Notes under the pieces: model-generated
The model's input: only the letters and a program-made list of their open reading frames with translations
What the model was told of the DNA's origin: nothing
The model's database searches: none
NCBI GenBank assembly: GCA_003553895.1
Contig: PWFM01000114.1
Coordinates: 1 to 12,571 of the forward strand
DNA from: Syntrophomonadaceae bacterium
GTDB lineage: Bacteria; Bacillota; Dethiobacteria; DTU022
DNA: 12,571 nt
Direction: 5' to 3'
Position numbers and translations under genes: made by a program
In this document: one piece after another, positions 7,107 to 12,571 of the stretch
Numbering within the stretch: the stretch's first letter is position 1
Layout of the letters: every line of letters begins with the position of its first letter

Positions 7107-7548
7107 TTTTTTCTAGAACCTCCTTTGCCTGCTTTGGTACTAGCCGCCCGAAAACATCGTCATCAACCATGACTACCGGTGCCAGCGCGCATGAGCCCAC
7201 GCAGTTTACCCTCTCCAGGCTGAACTTGAAATCTGCTGTCGTTTCTCCGGCGTTGATCCCCATTTCACGTTCTAAGGCCTCCATAACCTGCATGCCGCCG
7301 CGGACATGGCATGCCGTTCCCAGGCAGACTTTTATGGTGCGTTCTCCCCGGGGGGAGAAGTAGAACTGGGAATAAAAAGTGGCGGTTCCGTAAACCTTGC
7401 TCTCCGGGAGGCCGATCAATTCGGCAATATCACGGATTGCTTCCTCCGGCAAATAGCCGACTTCGTCCTGAACCGCCTGCAGCATGGGGATAACTTCGTT
7501 GGGCTTACCTTCAAATCCTGACAAAGCTTTGCTGGTTTGTTCCTGCAA
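7090..7548 (-). CDS. nuoE: NuoE/HydC-like [2Fe-2S] subunit of the formate dehydrogenase complex
   Basis: This is a thioredoxin-fold [2Fe-2S] protein of the NuoE/HydC family. From the chosen start it has 152 residues. Cluster ligands are in the order C-x4-C (CLGTAC, about 75-80) and C-x3-C (CVGSC, about 116-120). The N-terminal half shows the family helix pattern around VIPMLQAVQDEVGYLP and YGTATFYSQF. It would dock with the NuoF-like subunit and relay electrons. Start choice: the frame can be extended to a TTG at 7566 that has no ribosome binding site. The TTG at 7548 lies 6 bases after GGAGGG (7555-7560) and is preferred. It is the first gene of the nuoE-nuoF-fdhA operon. Confidence 0.92.
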   Translation of the reverse strand: MQEQTSKALSGFEGKPNEVIPMLQAVQDEVGYLPEEAIRDIAELIGLPESKVYGTATFYSQFYFSPRGERTIKVCLGTACHVRGGMQVMEALEREMGINAGETTADFKFSLERVNCVGSCALAPVVMVDDDVFGRLVPKQAKEVLEKSDPKV

Positions 7549-7576
7549 ATTCTTCCCTCCATTCAATTATCTTTAA

Positions 7577-7605
7577 ATTTTACTGTAAAGTTTAGCCTGT
7601 GCTAA
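7577..7605 (-). promoter_or_regulatory. Candidate promoter of the nuoE-nuoF-fdhA operon
   Basis: On the minus strand a -35-like TTAGCA (7600-7605) is followed after 17 bases by a -10-like TAAAAT (7577-7582). Transcription would start near 7570, about 22 bases before the TTG start. The match is moderate, which would suit a regulated promoter. The -35 box and spacer coincide with the inverted repeat at 7585-7611. Confidence 0.4.
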
Positions 7606-7611
7606 ATTTAC
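7585..7611. repeat. Inverted repeat (operator-like) in front of the formate dehydrogenase operon
   Basis: The plus-strand arms are gtaaagtttagc (7585-7596) and gctaaatttac (7601-7611) around a 4-base centre. All 11 bases of the shorter arm pair, leaving one bulged base in the longer arm. The core TTTAGC-n4-GCTAAA is a perfect palindrome. It covers the -35 box and spacer of the predicted operon promoter, which is the position expected of a regulator site. It is not the Rex consensus (TTGTTAA-n4-TTAACAA). Confidence 0.6.
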
Positions 7612-7705
7612 TTATACATATCCGGGTTGTATTTTCTCGATCCATTCAATAAATTCCTGCCCGGCTTAATAAGAGTAAAAATTCCAAAAACCCGGACGGC
7701 CTTTC

Positions 7706-8920
7706 TTAGATCAGGATCATGAACATGAGAGGGACGAACATTTTGATGGCCAGGAGGCGGCACAGGGGGATCATGGAAATTTTAAAAGGATCCAGGCCGT
7801 GTTTGATGGCCAGGGCGGTCATAACCGTGAAACCTCCCGGGGCGGCGGCCAGGAAACTGGTCGGAAAGTCCCAGTCAGTCAGGCGGTAAATTATCCAGGC
7901 TATTACGAAAGAGCTGCTAAACATAACTGTTGTGGCAAACAGGATCGGGACCAGGAACTTGAAGTTGGCCATAGTCTGGATCATTTCCGGTGTAATATTG
8001 TCGGCCAGGGTTATGCCGACAGTTACCAGCAGGATGCTCAGTAACCGCTTGGAAACCCTGCTTACCGGCATGCCGGCCACAGAAGCGGCGGCTATAGCTA
8101 AAGTGGAGCCCACCATGAGACCGGCCGGGATACCGAGGCTGTGCAGTAAAAATCCGCCTGCCGTAGCCACGGCGGCGGTTGATAATATCTTCAGCCAGGT
8201 TTGCCTGGCTAAAAGCCCGAGCTTAAAGATGCTCTTGCGATTGAGGTAACGCCTTATAAGCACTCCGGGATTTTTTTCAGGCAGTTTTTTCTGGTGCTCT
8301 TCTGCGCCGCAGCCGGGATTGCTGTTACAATGAGCCGGACCCGGCCCGGCATGCAGCGGGGGCAGGTTGGTGGGGCAAGGTTGCTCCCGGTCCTGGAAGG
8401 TGCCTTTGGGGTGGTTACGTTTTTTGATCCACTCCAAAATTGCCGGGAAGAGCATTATCGAGCCGAGCATCCTCAGCATTTGCATAAAGATGACTACGGC
8501 GGCGCTGGCTCCGGAAGCAACGGCAAGTACGGATATTTCCGGCAATCCGCCCATGCTGGCTGAAAGTAAAGCCGTCGGGGGGTCCATGGCTGAGTAACGG
8601 TTCAAGAAAAAACCGATTACCAGGATCATGGAAAGGGCCCAGGTTACGACAATCAAGGCGGAAAGGGCCATGGTTTTAAGCTGGCGGACCGAATCTTTGT
8701 CCAGCATGGAGCCGACAAAGATACCGATAATTAACTGGGCGGCGGGGAAAAGTATATCCGGTGCGGCAGGCAGGTCTACATTTGAGGCGCGAAAGGCCCC
8801 GATCAGGATTATGGGGCCCATTATTTCCGGGGCCGGGACGCGGAGCCGGGCCAGTAAAAACCAGCCCGCCAGTCCCATTCCGAAAAGAATTATTGTACTG
8901 GATAGAGTTTGCAAGAACAT
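7706..8920 (-). CDS. AbrB-family (PF05145) integral membrane protein with enlarged central linker
   Basis: The product of 404 residues consists of two repeats of the AbrB duplication membrane domain. The first covers about 1-165 and includes LRVPAPEIMGPIILIGAF. The second covers about 235-404 and includes LGIPAGLMVGSTLAIAAASVAGMPVS and AAPGGFTVM. The family was named for E. coli AbrB and is sometimes annotated as ammonia monooxygenase-like; its transport or regulatory role is unproven. Between the repeats lies a roughly 60-residue polar linker with three cysteines and several histidines, longer than usual (family members are often near 350 residues). The ATG start has no Shine-Dalgarno sequence, but TATAAT sits 6 bases upstream. 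It follows the saccharopine-dehydrogenase-like gene by 108 bases on the same strand. Confidence 0.85.
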   Translation of the reverse strand: MFLQTLSSTIILFGMGLAGWFLLARLRVPAPEIMGPIILIGAFRASNVDLPAAPDILFPAAQLIIGIFVGSMLDKDSVRQLKTMALSALIVVTWALSMILVIGFFLNRYSAMDPPTALLSASMGGLPEISVLAVASGASAAVVIFMQMLRMLGSIMLFPAILEWIKKRNHPKGTFQDREQPCPTNLPPLHAGPGPAHCNSNPGCGAEEHQKKLPEKNPGVLIRRYLNRKSIFKLGLLARQTWLKILSTAAVATAGGFLLHSLGIPAGLMVGSTLAIAAASVAGMPVSRVSKRLLSILLVTVGITLADNITPEMIQTMANFKFLVPILFATTVMFSSSFVIAWIIYRLTDWDFPTSFLAAAPGGFTVMTALAIKHGLDPFKISMIPLCRLLAIKMFVPLMFMILI

Positions 8921-8926
8921 ATAGTT

Positions 8927-8966
8927 ATTATAACACCAAGCGCCGACTTGTGCTTAACCGGGTTAA
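8927..8966 (-). promoter_or_regulatory. TATAAT box and palindrome upstream of the AbrB-family gene
   Basis: A perfect TATAAT (8927-8932, minus strand) ends 6 bases before the ATG, which would place the transcription start at or next to the start codon. No good -35 box is seen at 16-18 bases. A 13-base palindrome, ttaacc-g-ggttaa (8954-8966), lies just beyond and could be an operator. Confidence 0.3.
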
Positions 8967-9028
8967 AATAAAGCCTTAACCCTTGCAGGCGAACAATTAC
9001 AAAACCAGTTTACCCGCTATCGCTCTCT

Positions 9029-10132
9029 TTACAATACCGACTCTTCGATTTCGATACCTCGCCGGCTGAGCTCTTGGAAGAAACTTTCGCTGTTAACGGC
9101 GTTGTCGGCCTCGGGGCCAAAGACACCATAGCGCGCGATTTTGTTTTCGGCCATCATCATCGTGCCGATGCTCAGGGGCAGAGCGGTCAGCCTGCGCATG
9201 GGCGCCGCCACTCCATATGATAGAACCGCCGGGTTACCGTCCCGGGTTCCGCTGATATCAACCCTGATCCCGGACAGAATGCGTTTTTTATCAGGCGGGA
9301 ATATGGGGGTCAAAATTTTAAGGAGCCGGCCCAGGGCCTGCTTGGTCCATCGGTTTCTGGACAAACCCAGGGCGGCCACTAATTTAGCCAGCAGGTTGAG
9401 GTAGTGCTCAACCAATCCGCCTTTTAGAAATACATTTTGCAGTCCTTCCAGGTATAAAGGCACGGTAATCGGCTCCGGGTGGCCGAGGTGATAAGTGTTA
9501 ACATGATCAAGAGGTGCGGGGAAGCGGACCACTTCCTTTTCCGATCCGGCCTTGATGCGCACTATTTCTTTATTCTGGTAAGAGACAACATGGCCGCCGA
9601 AAATGTGGATCAGGTGCAGAATAACGGCCATGCCTTTAGAGTCGCCCACGCTGCCGGCCCAGTAGATGCGGACTGTGTCGGCCTGATCGAGCCGGTCATA
9701 GCCCCGGCGGGCAAGCAGGTTGCTTAAGCCGGGGGTCCAGCCCAGCCCGGTCAGGATGCGGCGCTCTTTTTGGCGCGCTTCCTGATCCAGCTCTAAAGCT
9801 GCTTCGACAGCATCGTGATCGTCACAGATGCTGACATAATTGACGCCTGCATCAATGGCTGCTTCGATAATAGGGCGTTCGAAAATGTAAAAGGGCCCCA
9901 GCGCCCCTGCTACGGCGGCGCTTCCTTTCATGATCGCCACCAGGTTTTCATGCGATCTGGCGTCGACTTTTTCCACCTTAAGCCGCTCGTCTCCAATGCT
10001 TTCGGCCAGTTGCTTTCCTTTCCGTTCATCCATGTCGGCTATGACGATTTCAGTGGCTGCGGAATAACGGACCAGGTCCCGGACAGCTTCTGCGCCCATA
10101 TCCCCGGCCCCACCCAAAACAACTATGCGCAT
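9029..10132 (-). CDS. Saccharopine dehydrogenase-like NAD(P)-dependent oxidoreductase
   Basis: The protein has 367 residues. It begins with a Rossmann fold, RIVVLGGAGDMG (residues 2-13), whose second strand ends in D33, and continues with the family segments GPFYIFERPIIEAAIDAGVN and GLGWTPGLSNLLARRGYD. This matches the saccharopine dehydrogenase NADP-binding family (PF03435), a large group in which most members do not make lysine. The substrate cannot be deduced. Start choice: a GTG at 10141 lies inside the ribosome binding site. The ATG at 10132 is 8 bases after GAGGAG and places the Rossmann strand at the N-terminus as in the family. It may be cotranscribed with the AbrB-family gene downstream. 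No clear promoter was found in the divergent region to its right. Confidence 0.88.
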   Translation of the reverse strand: MRIVVLGGAGDMGAEAVRDLVRYSAATEIVIADMDERKGKQLAESIGDERLKVEKVDARSHENLVAIMKGSAAVAGALGPFYIFERPIIEAAIDAGVNYVSICDDHDAVEAALELDQEARQKERRILTGLGWTPGLSNLLARRGYDRLDQADTVRIYWAGSVGDSKGMAVILHLIHIFGGHVVSYQNKEIVRIKAGSEKEVVRFPAPLDHVNTYHLGHPEPITVPLYLEGLQNVFLKGGLVEHYLNLLAKLVAALGLSRNRWTKQALGRLLKILTPIFPPDKKRILSGIRVDISGTRDGNPAVLSYGVAAPMRRLTALPLSIGTMMMAENKIARYGVFGPEADNAVNSESFFQELSRRGIEIEESVL

Positions 10133-10254
10133 TTCTCTCACTCCTCTAGTTTTACCTTATACCGGTAGGCTTCCCCGGCCCCATTTAAATATAATTCAAC
10201 AGTTCTTATCATATTTCCTTTATCTCCAGAGCCGCATTTAACCTGAGAAACCGC

Positions 10255-10318
10255 TTTAAGCAGTACCGGAATATGATATAATGGTTAGAGTCCGGCTCAA
10301 ACCGGCCGGAGGAGGGAG
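10255..10318 (+). promoter_or_regulatory. Promoter and leader of the rhomboid-SDH protease operon
   Basis: An extended -10, TGATATAAT (TATAAT at 10277-10282), is preceded by a weak -35-like TTTAAG (10255-10260, 16-base spacer). Transcription would begin near 10289. In the leader, TCCGGC (10291-10296) pairs with GCCGGA (10305-10310) across an 8-base loop, and this hairpin overlaps the first bases of the strong ribosome binding site GGAGGAGGGAG (10308-10318). Confidence 0.5.
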
Positions 10319-10333
10319 ATTCACTGTAGGCGA

Positions 10334-11011
10334 ATGTTTCCACTGCGAGATACAATCACCTATCATGGAGCAATTGTTGCCACCATCGGCCTGATTACTT
10401 TAAACACCCTGGCTTTTTTTTACCAGCTGTCTTTTGGCCCCCAGGCCTTGCCTGTTCTTTTTCAAAATTTCGGTTTTGTGCCTTCCTCATTTTTCGAAGA
10501 TCCGATCGGAGAGTCATGGACCATTTTTTCGAGCATGTTCATGCATGGCTCATTTGGCCACCTGCTCAGCAACATGTGGTTTATCTGGGTTTTTGCTCCT
10601 GCTGTTGAAGGCAGGCTCGGGTTCAGGCGCTTCATGTTGCTTTACCTGCTTTCCGGGGTGGCCGCCGCCATGGCGCAGGGGTTTTTTATGCCCGCCAGCG
10701 ATATTCCCATGGTCGGGGCTTCCGGAGCTGTCTCGGGCATACTTGGCGCCTACCTGCTTCTCTTTCCCCGGGCCCGGATCCTGACCTTCATCCTGCCTTT
10801 CATATTTTTTATGTTCTGGCTCCCCGCTCCCATCTACCTCGGTTACTGGATTTTGATCCAGTTTGTTTATGCTCTATCCGGGCAACCCGGCGTAGCCTGG
10901 TGGGCCCATATTGGCGGATTCGCGCTCGGGCTGATTATGATCCTGATCATGCGTCCCAGGCGTGTCTACAGGGCCGATCCCTTCTGGGAGTGCTGGCGTG
11001 ACTACTGTTAG
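10334..11011 (+). CDS. Rhomboid-family intramembrane serine protease
   Basis: The protein has 225 residues and six or so hydrophobic segments. The catalytic dyad is visible: S130 in the GASGAVSG motif and H192 in AHIGG. H76 and N80 in HLLSNMWFIW form the usual oxyanion-site pair. Rhomboids cleave transmembrane segments of membrane proteins; the substrate here is unknown. The ATG at 10334 gives the family-typical N-terminus MFPLRD. However, the strong GGAGG sequence is at 10308-10312, over 20 bases upstream, and only a weak TAGG lies close. An in-frame ATT at 10319 sits 6 bases after GGAGG and would add five residues. The gene is followed after 41 bases by a second membrane-associated protease gene, probably cotranscribed. 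Confidence 0.93.
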   Translation: MFPLRDTITYHGAIVATIGLITLNTLAFFYQLSFGPQALPVLFQNFGFVPSSFFEDPIGESWTIFSSMFMHGSFGHLLSNMWFIWVFAPAVEGRLGFRRFMLLYLLSGVAAAMAQGFFMPASDIPMVGASGAVSGILGAYLLLFPRARILTFILPFIFFMFWLPAPIYLGYWILIQFVYALSGQPGVAWWAHIGGFALGLIMILIMRPRRVYRADPFWECWRDYC

Positions 11012-11052
11012 TTAGATTTTGGTCAAGGTTTAGATTTAGGAGGTCATTAATC

Positions 11053-11886
11053 ATGGAAAATCTTTGGCAAATATTTTGGATCTTTATTATCATTACTGCC
11101 CTGACTCCCTACCTGCAGCAGCAGATTCTTCGTTCCACCAGGACCAGGAAGATGGCCGACCTGGAACGGAGCCGGGGCAGCCGGGTGATCACCCTGATCC
11201 ACCGCCAGGAAGCCTTAAATATATTAGGAGTGCCGCTCACTCGTTATATCAACATCGAGGATTCAGAGCAGGTCCTGACCGCCATCCGCATGACCGACAA
11301 GGATGTGCCCATTGACCTGATTCTGCATACACCCGGCGGTCTGGTGCTGGCTTCGGAACAGATTGCTGAAGCGCTTCTGCGCCACCCGGGTAAGGTGACC
11401 GTCTTCGTGCCTCATTACGCCATGTCGGGGGGGACCCTGGTGGCCCTGGCCGCCGATGAGGTTATAATGGATGAAAATGCCGTCCTCGGCCCCCTCGATC
11501 CGCAGCTTGGCCAGTGTCCGGCAGCCTCCGTGGTTAAGGTTATTGAATCCAAAGAGGCCAAGGACATAGACGATCAAACCTTTATCCTGGCCGATGTAGC
11601 CGGTAAGGCCCTGCGCCAGATCAAAGTGACCGTTAAAAACTTTCTGCTCAAGCACATGGACGAAGAACAGGCCGAAAAAACAGCAGAGAAGCTTACCCAG
11701 GGGACCTGGACTCATGATTACCCCATCGATGTTAGAGAAATGGCTGAAATGGGTATCAATGTCAACACCGATATGCCCCCCGATGTTTACACCCTGATGA
11801 GCCTCTTTCCCCAGCCGCGTTCGGCCAGGCCGAGTGTCGAATACAATCCCGGCCCTGTTTATCCTTCCGGCCCGAAAGAAAAGTAA
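11053..11886 (+). CDS. SDH-type (PF01972) ClpP-fold membrane-anchored serine protease
   Basis: The 277-residue protein begins with a hydrophobic N-terminal anchor (about 7-21), followed by a ClpP/SppA-like fold. Seen: LILHTPGG (89-96) and the nucleophile motif YAMSGGTL with S125, then ALAADEVIMDENAVLGPLDPQLG, a stretch strongly conserved in the serine dehydrogenase proteinase family (SDH_protease). These proteins are probably membrane-bound proteases, and most bacterial members lack a known substrate. The start is supported by AGGAGG 9 bases before the ATG. It lies 41 bases after the rhomboid gene and is the last gene before a terminator, so the two proteases likely form one operon. The proline-rich C-terminal tail is probably flexible. 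Confidence 0.9.
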   Translation: MENLWQIFWIFIIITALTPYLQQQILRSTRTRKMADLERSRGSRVITLIHRQEALNILGVPLTRYINIEDSEQVLTAIRMTDKDVPIDLILHTPGGLVLASEQIAEALLRHPGKVTVFVPHYAMSGGTLVALAADEVIMDENAVLGPLDPQLGQCPAASVVKVIESKEAKDIDDQTFILADVAGKALRQIKVTVKNFLLKHMDEEQAEKTAEKLTQGTWTHDYPIDVREMAEMGINVNTDMPPDVYTLMSLFPQPRSARPSVEYNPGPVYPSGPKEK

Positions 11887-11925
11887 ACCGGCAGCGCCTC
11901 AGGTACTAATAATACTGAACCATAC

Positions 11926-11960
11926 AAACAGGAGGGCTCTATCCAGGGTCCTCCTGTTTT
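11926..11960 (+). terminator. Intrinsic terminator after the protease operon
   Basis: A perfect 10-bp stem, AAACAGGAGG (11926-11935) with CCTCCTGTTT (11950-11959), encloses a 14-base loop and ends in TTTT. It lies 40 bases after the SDH protease stop codon. Confidence 0.88.
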
Positions 11961-12007
11961 AAGTGCGCCGGTAGTTTATCTGCCTGCTTAGCGCCTCAAT
12001 CCCTTTA

Positions 12008-12054
12008 CAATTAATAATAATTGAGTTGTCACAGCGCTTTTCCTGTGTTAACTT
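12008..12054 (+). promoter_or_regulatory. Inverted repeat and possible promoter before the GNAT gene
   Basis: A perfect inverted repeat, CAATTA-n4-TAATTG (12008-12023), is followed by a -35-like TTGTCA (12026-12031) and, after 17 bases, a poor -10-like TAACTT (12049-12054). The remaining bases from 11961 to 12061 show nothing else. Low certainty; the repeat could be an operator. Confidence 0.3.
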
Positions 12055-12080
12055 ATTTAGCAGGAGGTATTAAGATATTG

Positions 12081-12571
12081 ATGTCTGATCGTATTGACTT
12101 ATCTAAAATAGAAAAGAAGCTAATTATCCGCCAGGTGGAAGAGAGGGACATTGAAGAGATCGTGGAGCTATCCAGGGTTTGCTTTCCCAATATGGACCCC
12201 TGGACCGATGATCAGCTTAAAAGCCACATTGATATTTTCCCGGAAGGGCAGTTCTGCGTGGAGTATGATGGCAGGATTATCGGAGCTTCATCGAGCCTGA
12301 TTATCGATTTTAACGAATATGAAGATCGACACACCTTTGATGAGATTACCGATGACGGATATATTACCAACCACGACCCGGAGGGCAAGCACCTCTACGG
12401 AATTTCGATCATGGTCCACCCCGACTTCCGGCGCCTGCACATCGGGACCAGGATTTATGAAGAGCGCAAAAACCTGACCCGGCGCCTGAACCTGGAAAGC
12501 TTCCTGGTCGGCGGCCGGATCCCCTATTACCATAAATATGCCGACCAGATGTCAGCTAACGAGTATGTTCA
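12081..12571 (+). CDS. YhcX-like GNAT N-acetyltransferase, 5' part (cut by window end)
   Basis: The frame is open from 12081 to the window edge, giving 163 residues without a stop. Its sequence closely resembles the N-terminal domain of Bacillus YhcX-type proteins, as I recall them: KLIIRQVEERDIEEI, CFPNMDPW, HIDIFPEGQFCVEYDG, GYITNHDPEG and GRIPYYHKYADQMSANEYV. The acetyl-CoA loop is in MVHPDFRRLHIG (about 112-123). In that family the GNAT domain is fused to a carbon-nitrogen hydrolase (nitrilase) domain of about 300 residues, which would lie beyond the window. AGGAGG at 12062-12067 is 13 bases from the ATG. The TTG immediately before it (12078) is 10 bases away and may be the true start. 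Confidence 0.88.
   Translation, partial: MSDRIDLSKIEKKLIIRQVEERDIEEIVELSRVCFPNMDPWTDDQLKSHIDIFPEGQFCVEYDGRIIGASSSLIIDFNEYEDRHTFDEITDDGYITNHDPEGKHLYGISIMVHPDFRRLHIGTRIYEERKNLTRRLNLESFLVGGRIPYYHKYADQMSANEYV

Noticed and set aside
7558..7649. Nine-base direct repeat tccattcaa at 7558-7566 and 7641-7649
   Set aside because: Short and AT-rich; one copy overlaps the nuoE ribosome binding site, and there is no sign of an attachment or insertion site around it.
7619..7670. A short frame upstream of nuoE on the minus strand (reads EFIEWIEKIQPGYV before a stop) and a 17-codon ATG frame beside it
   Set aside because: The first looks protein-like but has a stop only two codons upstream of the quoted residues and no start codon; the second has a weak ribosome binding site and no leader-peptide features. 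Treated as chance or an undetectable remnant.
1..12571. CRISPR arrays, tRNA/rRNA genes, transposases, phage or toxin-antitoxin genes
   Set aside because: None was seen by reading: no regularly spaced repeats, no cloverleaf with a TTCGA-type arm that held up, and every long coding frame has a non-mobile assignment.

Overview
This window most likely comes from a strictly anaerobic, low- to mid-GC Gram-positive bacterium of the class Clostridia, acetogenic or syntrophic in lifestyle. The reasons are the strong AGGAGG-type ribosome binding sites, the TTG and GTG starts, the sigma-A-like promoters, and the combination of an Rnf subunit with a NuoE/NuoF/selenocysteine-FdhA formate dehydrogenase. 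The species cannot be named from sequence alone. No intergenic stretch exceeds 300 bases. The longest are about 200 bases, on either side of positions 10133-10333 and 11887-12080, and their contents are listed as features.

Left part (1-2520). An RnfD subunit gene runs leftward off the window and has its own promoter. Divergent from it is a small cysteine-rich DUF2284 protein whose best start codon is ATT. It converges on a leftward ferritin gene across a bidirectional terminator. Upstream of ferritin lies a small two-helix membrane protein of unknown function.

Central part (2522-7611). This is the metabolic core: a leftward three-gene operon nuoE-like, nuoF-like, fdhA, with overlapping reading frames. 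fdhA looks split into two open frames, but it is one 891-residue selenoprotein. The UGA at 4160-4162 sits in the conserved formate dehydrogenase active-site motif, and the hairpin just after it has the GGUCU loop of bacterial SECIS elements. The three subunits should form a soluble NAD(P)-linked, possibly electron-bifurcating, formate dehydrogenase / CO2 reductase. An 11-bp-arm inverted repeat overlaps the predicted promoter of this operon. Rnf (ferredoxin:NAD+ coupling) and this enzyme would meet at the ferredoxin/NADH pool.

Right part (7706-12571). Two leftward genes encode an AbrB-family (PF05145) membrane protein with an unusual cysteine/histidine linker and a saccharopine-dehydrogenase-like oxidoreductase. 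Divergent from these is a rightward pair of membrane-associated proteases, a rhomboid and a ClpP-fold SDH-type serine protease, ending in a clear terminator. The window closes with the start of a YhcX-like GNAT acetyltransferase that in relatives is fused to a nitrilase domain; it is cut by the window edge.

I found no CRISPR array, transposase, tRNA or rRNA gene. The most notable points are the selenocysteine recoding, an rnfD that starts its own transcription unit with no rnfC before it, the apparent ATT start, and the operator-like repeat in front of the formate dehydrogenase operon.
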